Positions 1-8,875 are shown, counted from the stretch's first letter. The stretch is 64,000 bases of DNA from Ancylobacter sp. WKF20 (GCF_029760895.1 NZ_CP121679.1:4446001-4510000), one strand, 5' to 3'. Numbers and translations are program-made. Notes: generated by a model not told the origin, from the sequence alone.

Positions 1-51
1 TGGTTCGTGCGCAACCACATCGCCAAGGGCTTCGCCCTCGGGCGGGTGTGA
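1..51 (+). CDS. ABC transporter permease, C-terminal tail only (probable GlpQ)
   Basis: The window opens inside a gene; only the last 16 codons are present, ending WFVRNHIAKGFALGRV and TGA. A permease tail that ends in a short motif with ...KGFALGRV is typical of MalG-type sugar ABC permeases. The two following genes (DUF2160 protein, GlpV-like binding protein) are the usual downstream partners of the second permease of the GlpSTPQV glycerol transporter, so GlpQ is the likely identity. This rests mostly on context. Confidence 0.6.
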   Translation, partial: WFVRNHIAKGFALGRV

Positions 52-62
52 GGGAGGCCATC

Positions 63-368
63 ATGCAGGCAATCCTCGATTCCATCGCCGAGAACACGCA
101 GTGGATGGCGTGGACCTGGCCCACCGGCCTGTTCTTCATCGCCCTTGCCATGACGCTCGCCGGGATGACCTGGCTGGCGGCCGCCCGGCCGGAAGTCGGC
201 CGCGTCGGCGTGCTACGCTTTGCCACCACGCGCGGTGATCGCCTGTTCGTCGCGCTGCTGGGCGCGGCCTTCATCCATCTCGGCTGGATCGCGCTTGTCG
301 GGCCCGATCTCGGCTGGGCCACCGGCCTGTCGTTTCTCTGGGCGCTGGCCGTCTTCCGCTGGGTCTGA
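63..368 (+). CDS. DUF2160 small membrane protein of a glycerol-type ABC transporter
   Basis: About 101 residues with three hydrophobic stretches (near residues 18-40, 58-76 and 80-98), so a small integral membrane protein. The family (DUF2160) is found between the permease and binding-protein genes of GlpSTPQV-type glycerol ABC transporters. Its exact role is unknown, probably an accessory membrane subunit. I chose ATG 63 because GGAGG lies 7-8 bases upstream; an in-frame GTG at 48 overlaps the preceding stop and has no better ribosome site. It is followed after 100 bp by the binding-protein gene, in the same direction. Confidence 0.75.
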   Translation: MQAILDSIAENTQWMAWTWPTGLFFIALAMTLAGMTWLAAARPEVGRVGVLRFATTRGDRLFVALLGAAFIHLGWIALVGPDLGWATGLSFLWALAVFRWV

Positions 369-468
369 CACCCCGACGGCCCGAGCCTTCCAAGGACTGG
401 CGGATGCGCTGACCGCCAGCCCGATACAAGAGCGGCGCCCCCCCCCCCGGAACCCAAGGAAACGGCCA

Positions 469-2241
469 ATGAAGACCATGTCACGCCGAACGAGACTGAT
501 GGTGGCGGCCAGCGCGCTGGCGCTGCTGGCCTTTGCCGCGCCGGTGCTTGTGTCATCCGCGCGCGCGGATGAGGCGGCGGCGAAGAAGTGGATCGACGCG
601 GAGTTCCAGCCCTCGACGCTGTCCAAGGACGAGCAGCTGAAGGAACTCCAGTGGTTCATCAAGGCCGCCGAGCCCTTCAAGGGCATGGAGATCAACGTCG
701 TCTCCGAGACCATCACGACGCATGAATACGAGGCCAAGGTCCTCGCCAAGGCGTTCTCCGAGATCACCGGGATCAAGCTCACCCACGACCTCATCCAGGA
801 AGGTGACGTCGTCGAGAAGATCCAGACGCAGATGCAGTCGGGCAAGAACATCTACGATGCGTGGGTGAACGATTCCGACCTCATCGGCACGCATTTCCGC
901 TACAAGCAGGCGGTGCCGCTGACCGACTGGATGGCCGGCGAGGGCAAGGACGTCACCTCCCCGACGCTCGACCTCAAGGACTTCATCGGCCTCAGCTTCA
1001 CCACGGCGCCGGACGGCAAGCTCTACCAGCTGCCCGACCAGCAGTTCGCCAACCTTTACTGGTTCCGCTACGACTGGTTCACCAACCCGGACTACAAGGC
1101 CCGCTTCAAGGCCAAGTACGGCTATGAGCTCGGCGTGCCGGTGAACTGGTCGGCCTATGAGGACATCGCCGACTTCTTCACCAATGATGTGAAGGAGATC
1201 GACGGCGTCAAGGTCTATGGCAACATGGACTACGGCAAGAAGGACCCCTCGCTCGGCTGGCGCTTCACCGATGCGTGGCTGTCCATGGCCGGCAATGGCG
1301 ATCGCGGCCTGCCGAACGGCAAGCCAGTCGATGAATGGGGCATCCGCATGGAAGGCTGCCGCCCGACCGGCTCCTCGGTGGAGCGCGGTGGCGACACCAA
1401 CGGCCCGGCGGCGGTCTATTCGATCGTCAAGTATATCGAGTGGCTGAAGAAGTACACGCCGCCGCAGGCGCTCGGCATGACCTTCTCCGAGGCTGGCCCG
1501 GTGCCGGCGCAGGGCACCATCGCCCAGCAGATGTTCTGGTACACCGCCTTCACCGCCGACATGGTGAAGCCCGGCCTGCCGGTGATGAACGCCGACGGCA
1601 CGCCGAAGTGGCGCATGGCCCCCTCGCCGAAGGGCGCCTACTGGAAGGACGGCATGAAGCTCGGCTACCAGGATGTGGGTTCCTGGACGCTCTTGAAGTC
1701 CACCCCGGTGGACCGGCGCAAGGCGGCCTGGCTCTATGCGCAGTTCGTGACGTCGAAGACCGTGTCGCTGAAGAAGAGCATGGTGGGCCTGACCTTCATC
1801 CGCGAGAGCGATATCTGGTCGCCGGCGATGACCGAGCGGGCGCCCAAGCTCGGCGGCCTCGTCGAGTTCTACCGCTCGCCGGCCCGCGTGCAGTGGTCGC
1901 CGACCGGCTCGAACGTGCCGGACTACCCCAAGCTCGCGCAGCTGTGGTGGCAGAACATCGGTGACGCGTCCTCGGGCGCCAAGACCCCGCAGGCGGCGAT
2001 GGACGCGCTGGCGGCGGCGCAGGACTCGGTGATGGAGCGCCTGGAGCGTTCCGGCGTGCAGGGCGAGTGCGGCCCGAAGCTGAACGCCAAGAAGCCGATG
2101 GAGTACTGGGTCGAGCTCGCCAAGAAGGAAGGCAACCTCGCCCCGCAGCCCAAGCTCGCCAACGAAAAGCCCAAGGGCGAGACCATCGACTACGACGCCC
2201 TCATCAAGTCCTGGCCCGCAACACCCCCGACCAAGAACTGA
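469..2241 (+). CDS. glpV: Periplasmic substrate-binding protein, glycerol ABC transporter (GlpV-like)
   Basis: About 590 residues, long for an extracellular binding protein, as is usual for the GlpV subgroup of family-1 solute-binding proteins. The N-terminus is a Sec signal peptide: MKTMSRRTR, a hydrophobic core, then cleavage near SSARADEAA. The mature protein would capture glycerol (or a related polyol) in the periplasm and deliver it to the membrane permeases. ATG 469 is preceded by AAGGAAAC; the reading frame is open further upstream but that extension is proline/arginine-rich and lies before the signal peptide. It closes the operon whose permease ends at the window edge. Glycerol as substrate is inferred from family and neighbours. 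Confidence 0.8.
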   Translation: MKTMSRRTRLMVAASALALLAFAAPVLVSSARADEAAAKKWIDAEFQPSTLSKDEQLKELQWFIKAAEPFKGMEINVVSETITTHEYEAKVLAKAFSEITGIKLTHDLIQEGDVVEKIQTQMQSGKNIYDAWVNDSDLIGTHFRYKQAVPLTDWMAGEGKDVTSPTLDLKDFIGLSFTTAPDGKLYQLPDQQFANLYWFRYDWFTNPDYKARFKAKYGYELGVPVNWSAYEDIADFFTNDVKEIDGVKVYGNMDYGKKDPSLGWRFTDAWLSMAGNGDRGLPNGKPVDEWGIRMEGCRPTGSSVERGGDTNGPAAVYSIVKYIEWLKKYTPPQALGMTFSEAGPVPAQGTIAQQMFWYTAFTADMVKPGLPVMNADGTPKWRMAPSPKGAYWKDGMKLGYQDVGSWTLLKSTPVDRRKAAWLYAQFVTSKTVSLKKSMVGLTFIRESDIWSPAMTERAPKLGGLVEFYRSPARVQWSPTGSNVPDYPKLAQLWWQNIGDASSGAKTPQAAMDALAAAQDSVMERLERSGVQGECGPKLNAKKPMEYWVELAKKEGNLAPQPKLANEKPKGETIDYDALIKSWPATPPTKN

Positions 2242-2260
2242 GCTTCCTGACGTGACGCAC

Positions 2261-2287
2261 GCCCTCTCCCCGCATGGGGGGAGGGCG
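2261..2287. terminator. GC-rich hairpin between convergent glpV and dhaL
   Basis: An 11-bp stem (GCCCTCTCCCC against GGGGGGAGGGC, one G-T pair) with a GCAT loop lies 19 bases after the glpV stop and 36 bases past the dhaL stop. There is no T-tract on either side, so it may be a Rho-assisted or mRNA-stabilising structure rather than a classical intrinsic terminator. Confidence 0.45.
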
Positions 2288-2323
2288 CTGCCTTCTGGGG
2301 CAGGCTTCCCCGGTGAGCGCCGT

Positions 2324-2968
2324 TCAGGTGCCGACGAAGACGCTCATCTGCCGCACCAGCATCATGCCGACGGTCGCGCCGGCATCCTGCAGGCCGACCG
2401 TCTTCTGCTGGAAGGCGGCGGCCTTGCCGTGCTGGGCGACCATGGCCTTGGTGCGCTCCAGCGCCGCCGCCGCCTCGTCCGCCGCCGCCTTCAGCGCCGG
2501 GCCGAGCGCGGCGCCGCTTGCGGCCTGCGCTTCCAGCACCCCGGCGACGGGATCGAGCACGTCGAGAATGGTCTTGTCGCCGAGCTTGGCCTTGCCGCGC
2601 TCGGCGATGCCGGTGGCATAGGCGCGCCAGAAGGCGGCGGCCTCGGCGGTGCCGATAGCGTCCTTGCCTTCCAGCACCTTGGAGCCGCGCAGGAAGCCGG
2701 TGGCGGTGAGCGTGCCCATGGTGGAGGGCGCGGTCTTCGCCATGATCGCCCCGGCCGAGCGCAGCAGCTTGGAGAGGCCGGCGCCGGCGCCTTCCACGCT
2801 CACCGTCTCGGCGGCGGCGGCGAAGGACTTGGACATGGTGATGCCGAGATCGCTGTCGCCCACCTTGCCGTCGAGCGCGATGAGGAAGTCGCGCTCGGCC
2901 GCGAACAGGTCGCGCCAGCTCTGAAACAGGCCGATCAGCTCCTCGGCGCGCAGGGTCTCGTGAGCCAT
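2324..2968 (-). CDS. dhaL: Dihydroxyacetone kinase subunit DhaL (ADP-binding)
   Basis: 214 residues, the normal size of free-standing DhaL. It is the nucleotide-binding half of dihydroxyacetone kinase: ADP/ATP with two Mg ions sits in DhaL and the phosphate is passed to substrate held by DhaK. The metal-binding aspartates are visible in ALDGKVGDSDLG (D33, D38, D40). It starts 4 bases after dhaK, so the two are translated as a pair. No DhaM (PTS-type phosphodonor) gene is present nearby, so the phosphate source cannot be read from the window. A tetrulose kinase is possible, since DhaKL-like enzymes also serve erythrulose-type ketoses. Confidence 0.85.
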   Translation of the reverse strand: MAHETLRAEELIGLFQSWRDLFAAERDFLIALDGKVGDSDLGITMSKSFAAAAETVSVEGAGAGLSKLLRSAGAIMAKTAPSTMGTLTATGFLRGSKVLEGKDAIGTAEAAAFWRAYATGIAERGKAKLGDKTILDVLDPVAGVLEAQAASGAALGPALKAAADEAAAALERTKAMVAQHGKAAAFQQKTVGLQDAGATVGMMLVRQMSVFVGT

Positions 2969-2972
2969 CGTC

Positions 2973-3974
2973 TCAGCCCTTGTAATGCGCGAAGAACGGG
3001 GTGTTCACCGGGGCGGCGATCAGCGGGTCGAGCTCGGCGTCGAGCTTGAGCACGGAGATCGAGGCGCCGGCCATTTCCATGGCCGTGGCGAACTCGCCGA
3101 TCCAGACATATTTCACCTTGGAGCCCTTCGCCTCAAACAGCTGCGAGACGCGGCGGAACAGAATGTAGAGTTCTTCCTTCGGCGTGCCGCCGAGGCCGTT
3201 GACCAGCACGGCGAACTCGTCGCCGGCGCCCGCTTCCACTTCCGCGAAGACGCGGGCCATCATCTGGTCCACCACTTCGTCGGCGGGCGCCAGTTTGGAG
3301 CGGCTGATGCCGGGCTCGCCATGGATGCCCATGCCGATCTCCATCTCGTCCTCGCCGACGGAGAAGGTGGCGTGGCCGACTTCCGGCACGACGCAGCTCG
3401 ACAGCGCGACGCCGATGGTGCGCACATTGGCGCGGGCCTTGTCGGCGATGCGGTGAACCTCGTCGAGCGACAGGCCATTGGCCGCCGCCGCGCCCGCCGC
3501 CTTGTAGACGAAGAAGATGCCGGCGACGCCGCGCCGCTTGTGCTCCTCGCCCACCACCGAGGAGGCGATGTCGTCATTGCCGACGACCTGCATCACGCGG
3601 ATGCCGTCGAGATCCGCCAGTTCGGCGGCCATGTCGAAATTGATGATGTCGCCGGTGTAGTTGCCATAGATGTAGAGAACGCCGGCGCCCTGGTCGATGT
3701 ACTTGGTCACCTCGTGCATCTGGTCGGCGCTGGGCGACTGGAACACGCCGCCGACGGCACAGCCATCCAGCATGTTCTCGCCGACATAGCCGAGGAACAG
3801 CGGCAGATGGCCCGAGCCGCCGCCGGTGGCGATGCCGACCTTGCCGGCCTTGGGCTTGGCGACAACAAGGCAACGCCGGTCGTCATTCACATAGGTGACT
3901 TGCGGGTGAGCCCGGTAGATGCCGTCGAGCATCTCGTCGACGAAGTGCGCCGGATCGTTGAGAAACTTCTTCAT
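2973..3974 (-). CDS. dhaK: Dihydroxyacetone kinase subunit DhaK (substrate-binding)
   Basis: 333 residues. It binds dihydroxyacetone (or a related short ketose) covalently as a hemiaminal on a histidine. Key positions match the E. coli numbering: GGGSGH with H56, NYTGD with D109, and GMGIHGEPG with H218, the covalent histidine. The usual GGGSGHEP reads GGGSGHLP here, a substitution next to the substrate site that fits a subfamily with a different ketose. AGAGGA precedes the ATG. It follows the RbsC-like permease by 40 bases at the end of an ABC-transporter operon, so the transported compound is probably its substrate or a precursor. Confidence 0.87.
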   Translation of the reverse strand: MKKFLNDPAHFVDEMLDGIYRAHPQVTYVNDDRRCLVVAKPKAGKVGIATGGGSGHLPLFLGYVGENMLDGCAVGGVFQSPSADQMHEVTKYIDQGAGVLYIYGNYTGDIINFDMAAELADLDGIRVMQVVGNDDIASSVVGEEHKRRGVAGIFFVYKAAGAAAANGLSLDEVHRIADKARANVRTIGVALSSCVVPEVGHATFSVGEDEMEIGMGIHGEPGISRSKLAPADEVVDQMMARVFAEVEAGAGDEFAVLVNGLGGTPKEELYILFRRVSQLFEAKGSKVKYVWIGEFATAMEMAGASISVLKLDAELDPLIAAPVNTPFFAHYKG

Positions 3975-4014
3975 GGGATCCTCTTCAGAGCTCGAATGGG
4001 GGCGCGGGGACGGG

Positions 4015-5043
4015 TCAGGACTTCTTCTGGCAGAACATGAAGAAAGCGGCGGCGAGCAGGATGAAGGCGCCGACCACCACGCGCTGCCAGGTGGAGGGAA
4101 TGCCCACCATCACCAGCACGCTGTTGACGACGACCACCAGCAGCACGCCCAGCAGCGTGCCGATCACCGAGCCGGTGCCACCGGTGATGCGCGCGCCGCC
4201 CAGCACCACGGCGGCGATGACGTTGATCTCGCTGCCGACGAGATCGAACGGGTTGGACTGCCGGTTGGCGCAGGTGTGGATGATGCCGGCGAGCCCCGCG
4301 AGGCCGCCCGCATAGGCGAACAGGAAGATATGGATGGTCTTCAGGCTGTAGCCGAGCCGCTCGGCCACGCTCGCATTGCCGCCTAGCGCGAAGATGGCGC
4401 GGCCCATCAGCGTGCGGTTCAGCATCCACCAGGTCAGCAGCGCCGCCGCCGGCAGGACGAGGAAGTAGAACGGCATGGTGATGGTGCGCCCATCGCCGGA
4501 TTCGAACTGGAACAGCGGCATGCGGCCGAAGGCGCCCATCTGCGGCGGCAGCGACATGATCCAGACCGTACCGATGAAGGCGAGCAGGATGCCGCGAAAC
4601 AGATATTGCGTGCCGATGGTGACGATCAGCGAGGGCACTTTGAGGTGATGCACCAGCAGCCCGTTCACCACGCCGAGCAGCGCCCCGCCGAGCACCGAGA
4701 GCGGCAGGATGACCGCGATCGGCAGGTCCGGCAGGTGGTTCTTCACCAGGAGCGTCATCGAATACATGGTGAAGGCGGCGATGGCGGTGAAGGACACGTC
4801 GATGCCGCCGGCCGCCAGGATGATGAACACGCCGAGCGCGAACAGCCCCATCACCACGCTGGCGCGGCCGATATCCACCAGCGAGGAGGGCTGGAGGAAG
4901 GCGGGATTGAGCAGGGAGACAGTGACGCAGATCGCCACCAGAAGGATGAAGGTGATGATCTCCGGCCGGCGGCGCACCAGCTCGATCAGCGGGTTGATGC
5001 GCGGGGCGGTGGCGCCGCCCTCCTGAAGGTCGATCGCGCTCAT
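4015..5043 (-). CDS. Sugar ABC transporter permease, RbsC family
   Basis: 342 residues with about eight to ten hydrophobic segments after a short cytoplasmic N-terminus (MSAIDLQEGG...). Family signs are the AAGGIDVSFTAIAAF and GGNASVAERLGYS stretches of the ribose/xylose/AI-2 type permease (BPD_transp_2). It is one of two permeases in this operon and would pair with the permease at 7804-8799 as a heterodimer. Its ATG overlaps the stop of the upstream ATPase gene by four bases (ATGA), indicating translational coupling. The substrate is not identifiable from sequence; dhaK-dhaL downstream suggests a triose/tetrose or polyol. Confidence 0.85.
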   Translation of the reverse strand: MSAIDLQEGGATAPRINPLIELVRRRPEIITFILLVAICVTVSLLNPAFLQPSSLVDIGRASVVMGLFALGVFIILAAGGIDVSFTAIAAFTMYSMTLLVKNHLPDLPIAVILPLSVLGGALLGVVNGLLVHHLKVPSLIVTIGTQYLFRGILLAFIGTVWIMSLPPQMGAFGRMPLFQFESGDGRTITMPFYFLVLPAAALLTWWMLNRTLMGRAIFALGGNASVAERLGYSLKTIHIFLFAYAGGLAGLAGIIHTCANRQSNPFDLVGSEINVIAAVVLGGARITGGTGSVIGTLLGVLLVVVVNSVLVMVGIPSTWQRVVVGAFILLAAAFFMFCQKKS

Positions 5044-6620
5044 CGGGCGGCCTCTGTCGCAAGGCCGGGCTTCGACGCCAGCATGGCCTGGTAAATCTGG
5101 TCCTCGTCGGTCGCGGTCGCATCGAAATCGGCGACGATGCTGCCGGCATTCATGACGAGGATGCGGTCGCAGTTCTGCAGCAGCTCGGGCAGGTCGTCGC
5201 TGATGATGACGAGGCCCATGCCGGCCTCCGCGAGCTGCTGGATTACGCGGTAGATCGTGTCCTTCGAGCCGACATCGACGCCCACCGTGGGCCCGTGCAG
5301 CACGAGCAGCTTCGGTTTGATCGACAGCCAGCGGCCGATGAGTACGCGCTGCTGGTTGCCGCCCGAGAGGGAGCTGACCGGCAGGTCGATATTGCGGGTG
5401 TTGAGGCGCATGTCCTGCGCGATCTGGTCGGCCAGCGCCCGGCCCTTGGCCTTATCGACGATGCCAAGCCCGTTGGCGAGGTCCCGCACCACGAGGGCGA
5501 TCTCGTTCTCGAAGATCGACTTGTCGAGGAACAGCCCTTCCGCGAGGCGGTCCTCCGGCACATAGCCGATGCCGAGCCGGATGGCGTGGGCGGGGTGGCC
5601 GATGGTCTCGGCCCTGCCGTCGATGCGGATGCGCCCCTCGCTCGCGGGGGTGACGCCGGCCATGGCGGTGGCGAGCTCGTTGCGGCCGGAATCGGCGAGG
5701 CCGGTGATGCCGAGGATCTCGCCCTTGCGGACGGTGAAGCTCACCCGGCCGAGATTGGGCGGCTGCGCCAGTCCTTCGGCGGCGAAGAGTTCCTCGCTGC
5801 CCGGCGCTCCGGTGCGGTAGCGCGCGGCGTCGATCTGCCGACCGGTCATCAGCTCGGCGAGGTCGTGCTTGCTGTAATCGGCGAGCGGGCCCTGCGCGAC
5901 GCATTGCCCGTCGCGGAACACGATGGCATGGCCGCCGATGCGGTAGCACTCCTCGAGCTTGTGGGTGACGAACAGCACCGCCACGCCCTCCGCGCGCAGG
6001 CGCTCGACCACGAGGATGAGATTGTCCACCTCGCGGCGTGTCAGCGAGGTCGTCGGCTCGTCCATGATGACCATCTTCGCCTTCGTGGCGATGGCGCGGG
6101 CGATGGCGACGAGCTGGCGCTGGGCGAGCGGCAGGTCGGAGACGATGGTGGAGAGATAGGTCCGCGCGGTCGGCAGGCCGACGCGGGCCAGCGCCGCCTC
6201 GGCGGTCTGGCGCAGGCGCGTGCGGTCGAAAAGCCGCGCGAGGCGCCCGCCGCTGGCGACGAGCTGCTCGTTCAGCGCGACATTCTCGGCGACGGTGAGG
6301 TTGGGCAGCAGCGACAGGTCCTGATAGACGGTCTCGATGCCGGCGGCGAGCGACTGGATCGGATTCAGCGCGCGGTAGCTGCGCCCGTCGAGGATGATCT
6401 CGCCCTCATCGGGGGCATGCGCCCCGGACATGATCTTGATGACGGTGCTCTTGCCGCAGCCATTCTCGCCGAGCAGGTGATAGGCCTCGCCGGGCCGGAT
6501 GGTGAAGCCGACGCCGCGCAGCGCGTGGACGCCGCCGAAACGCTTGTGGATGCCACGCAGCTCCAGAAAGGGGCGCGCGGGATCGGCAGACCGGACGGGG
6601 GCGGTGGAAGCGTGGGACAC
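5040..6620 (-). CDS. Sugar ABC transporter ATPase with two nucleotide-binding domains, RbsA family
   Basis: About 526 residues with tandem ABC domains. Domain 1 has a normal Walker A (GENGCGKST), Q-loop and Walker B (KMVIMDEPTT). Domain 2 has the degenerate Walker A usual in this family (GLADSGRNE), a good signature (SSLSGGNQQR), but also a broken Walker B: LLVLHGPTVGVDVG where relatives have LDEPTRGIDVG, so both the Asp and catalytic Glu are lost. ATP hydrolysis should depend on domain 1. I place the start at GTG 6620, with AGGGAAAG eight bases upstream; ATG 6656 and a start at 6704 are in frame but lack a ribosome site. Confidence 0.83.
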   Translation of the reverse strand: MSHASTAPVRSADPARPFLELRGIHKRFGGVHALRGVGFTIRPGEAYHLLGENGCGKSTVIKIMSGAHAPDEGEIILDGRSYRALNPIQSLAAGIETVYQDLSLLPNLTVAENVALNEQLVASGGRLARLFDRTRLRQTAEAALARVGLPTARTYLSTIVSDLPLAQRQLVAIARAIATKAKMVIMDEPTTSLTRREVDNLILVVERLRAEGVAVLFVTHKLEECYRIGGHAIVFRDGQCVAQGPLADYSKHDLAELMTGRQIDAARYRTGAPGSEELFAAEGLAQPPNLGRVSFTVRKGEILGITGLADSGRNELATAMAGVTPASEGRIRIDGRAETIGHPAHAIRLGIGYVPEDRLAEGLFLDKSIFENEIALVVRDLANGLGIVDKAKGRALADQIAQDMRLNTRNIDLPVSSLSGGNQQRVLIGRWLSIKPKLLVLHGPTVGVDVGSKDTIYRVIQQLAEAGMGLVIISDDLPELLQNCDRILVMNAGSIVADFDATATDEDQIYQAMLASKPGLATEAAR

Positions 6621-6730
6621 GGGGCTTTCCCTGACACCGGGTGCGGCGCGCGCCATGGGCGCGGGCGGAGAGCACGGGAGATGGCGCGGGGAGCGCGCGA
6701 TCACGCTCCCCGGCCGGTCGGTCTCGGCGA

Positions 6731-7744
6731 TCAGAAGAGGTATTCCTTGTAGTTCGCCTTGTCGGCCAGGACCATGCCGTTGCCGATGATCAGCACGCCG
6801 ACGCCCGGACCCTTGGTGACCTTCACCTTCTCATAGCCGGGCACGCCGAGATTGGCGCCGTCCTCGATCTTCTTGCCGGCGATCAGGCTCTTGGCGACCG
6901 AGTTCATCGCCATGCCGGCCTTCTGCGGATCCCAGAAGCCGATGGCGGTGATGGCCCCGGACTCCAGCAGGTCCGCCGAGGGGTTGGGCAGGCCGGTGCC
7001 GACCAGGCACACCTTGCCGGAGAGGCCGGCCTCGTCGATGGCACGGCCGACGCCGAGCACGTCATTGCCGGCCGAGGTCTGGAAGCCCTTGATGTCCGGA
7101 TGCTTGCGCAGGATTTCCTTGGCCTTCTCATAGGTGGCGTTGGCGTCGTCGAAGGACTCGTTATTGGCGTCCACCAGAACCATGTCCGGGTGCTTGGACT
7201 TGGCATTGGCCTCGCCCGCGCCGACCCACTGCATGTGGGTGCGGCTGCCGACCGAGCCGACGAAGGTGGTCCACTTGCCCTTGCCGCCCATGCAGGTGGC
7301 GAGGCGCTCGTTCAGCGCGCGGCCGTAATCGGCATTGTCGAAGGCCTCGACATCGGCGTGGGTGTTCTTCTGGTTGTCGGCCTCATGGGTCACGACGATG
7401 ATCCCGCGGTCCATGGCGCGCTTCAGCGTGCCTTCCAGCACGGACGGGTCCATCGGCACCACGGCGAGACCGTTCACGCCCTTGGCGACGAGATCGTTGA
7501 CGATCTGGAGCTGCTGGGCCGCGTCGGCGGTGGCCGGGCCATACTGGGTGGCGACGACGTCCGGGTTGTCCTTCTGGAACTGCTTGACGCCGGTTTCCAT
7601 GCGGTCAAACCACGGAATGCCGCTGATCTTCACCACGGTGGCAATGACCGGCTTGTTCTGCGCCATCAGCGCGCCGGCCGAGCCGGCGACGAGGGCGAGC
7701 GCCACGGCGGAGCCGAGCAGCACCTTCTTCGAGAGAGCTCCCAT
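6731..7744 (-). CDS. Periplasmic sugar-binding protein, RbsB/RhaS-like
   Basis: 337 residues. A Sec signal peptide (MGALSKKVLLGSAVALALVAG..., cleavage near LMAQNK) is followed by a type-I periplasmic-binding fold with KISGIPWFDRMETGVKQF at the start and repeated ADVEAFDN, TSAGNDVLGVG and GFWDPQKAGMAM segments typical of the COG1879 sugar/AI-2/rhamnose binding proteins. ATG 7744 has GGAGGA six bases upstream. The gene sits between the two permease/ATPase blocks of the dhaK-dhaL operon and would be its most abundant product. Ligand unknown; a tetrose, triose or polyol would fit the downstream kinase. Confidence 0.83.
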   Translation of the reverse strand: MGALSKKVLLGSAVALALVAGSAGALMAQNKPVIATVVKISGIPWFDRMETGVKQFQKDNPDVVATQYGPATADAAQQLQIVNDLVAKGVNGLAVVPMDPSVLEGTLKRAMDRGIIVVTHEADNQKNTHADVEAFDNADYGRALNERLATCMGGKGKWTTFVGSVGSRTHMQWVGAGEANAKSKHPDMVLVDANNESFDDANATYEKAKEILRKHPDIKGFQTSAGNDVLGVGRAIDEAGLSGKVCLVGTGLPNPSADLLESGAITAIGFWDPQKAGMAMNSVAKSLIAGKKIEDGANLGVPGYEKVKVTKGPGVGVLIIGNGMVLADKANYKEYLF

Positions 7745-7803
7745 AGATTCCTCCATTATTGTTGTCACCCTCATGATCCGTTTCGATGCGTGAGGGGTTC
7801 GCA

Positions 7804-8799
7804 TCACACGAGCTTCTTGCTCTTGTTGGGGGTCAGCAGGCCGACCACGTTGTAGCGGCCGACCGCCAGGAAGGTCAGAAGCAGCGCGCCCCAGGCGAAG
7901 TCGCGGACGAAGTTCGACAGACCGCCGAAATTCAGCATGCTCGACATGAGCTGGAGCGCGATGGTCGCCATGACCACGCAGATCACCCGGCCATAGCCGC
8001 CCTCGGGGCGCACGCCGGCCATGACCGCGATGAGGATGGCGATCAGCAGATAGGACGTGCCGTAGTCCCACTTCACATTGACGTTGCGGGCCGCGATCAT
8101 GATGCCGGCGAGGCCCGAGAGCAGGCCGCTGGTGGCATAGGTCGCGATCAGCACGCCGGTCTTGGGAAAGCCGGCATAGGCCGCCGCCTTCGGGTTGGTG
8201 CCCATCAGCATCAGCCACAGGCCGAACGGCGTGAATTTGAGCGCGGCGGCGATCAGCCCGGCGACGCCGACGAAGATCAGGAAGCTGTAGGGCACGCCGA
8301 AGACGAGGCCGTTGCCGATCTCGGACAGCAGCTCCGGGCTGCCGACCGCCACCGCCCGGCCATCCGACACCACCACGGCGATGCCGGTGAACAGCATCTG
8401 CGTGCCGAGCGTGCAGAGGATCGGCGTGATGTTCATCCGGCTGATCAGCAGGCCGTTGATCGTCCCGCCGATGAGGCCGATCGCCAGCGCCCCGGCGATG
8501 AAGGCGAGCGAGAAGGCGGTCTCGCTGTCGGTGCTCGACAGGACCGAGCCAACCAGCACGGCGGAGGCGACGCCGGAGAGATTGGCGAGCGCGATGCCGG
8601 AGAGGTCGATGCCGCCATTGCCCGCGCACATGGCCAGCATCACGCCGATGGCGAGCAGGCCAATCTCCGGCAATTGCCCGGCCATGGACTGCAGATTGAA
8701 CGGGGAGAGGAAGGTGCCGCCGGAAATGGCCGCGCCGAGGGCAAGCAGCGCCGCATTGATGACGACGAGCATGACCAACTGGCCGCTGGTTGTCCTCAT
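7804..8799 (-). CDS. Sugar ABC transporter permease, RbsC family (second permease)
   Basis: 331 residues, eight to ten hydrophobic segments, with the family markers CAGNGGIDLSGIALANLSG and LMGTNPKAAAYAGFPK. It is the first gene of the minus-strand unit permease-binding protein-ATPase-permease-dhaK-dhaL. GGAGGAGG precedes the ATG. It pairs with the permease at 4015-5043; two unlike permeases with one fused ATPase is the AI-2 (LsrCD) type arrangement rather than the ribose (single RbsC) type. The long spacer upstream carries the operator-like repeats shared with the divergent LacI gene. Confidence 0.85.
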   Translation of the reverse strand: MRTTSGQLVMLVVINAALLALGAAISGGTFLSPFNLQSMAGQLPEIGLLAIGVMLAMCAGNGGIDLSGIALANLSGVASAVLVGSVLSSTDSETAFSLAFIAGALAIGLIGGTINGLLISRMNITPILCTLGTQMLFTGIAVVVSDGRAVAVGSPELLSEIGNGLVFGVPYSFLIFVGVAGLIAAALKFTPFGLWLMLMGTNPKAAAYAGFPKTGVLIATYATSGLLSGLAGIMIAARNVNVKWDYGTSYLLIAILIAVMAGVRPEGGYGRVICVVMATIALQLMSSMLNFGGLSNFVRDFAWGALLLTFLAVGRYNVVGLLTPNKSKKLV

Positions 8800-8842
8800 G
8801 GCCTCCTCCCGGGGAGTTGTCTCACTGGTTCGGTGCGGGATC

Positions 8843-8875
8843 GATTTAGTAAAATATGTCCCGCTTCACTAAATC
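8843..8875. promoter_or_regulatory. Operator-like inverted repeat upstream of the ABC-dhaKL operon
   Basis: GATTTAGT (8843-8850) and ACTAAATC (8868-8875) form a perfect inverted repeat with a 17-base spacer in an unusually AT-rich patch, 44-76 bases before the first permease ATG. The core TTTAGTAAA (8845-8853) recurs as its reverse complement at 9236-9244 in front of the divergent LacI gene. This is the expected layout for a LacI-family repressor that controls both arms. The rest of the 8800-9292 spacer shows no convincing gene. Confidence 0.55.

Noticed and set aside
220..468. Upstream extension of the GlpV reading frame
   Set aside because: It overlaps the DUF2160 gene in another frame and would place 83 residues before a perfect signal peptide; a ribosome site supports ATG 469.
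5295..6752. 485-residue plus-strand open frame opposite the RbsA-type ATPase
   Set aside because: Antisense shadow; the minus frame has both ABC domains.
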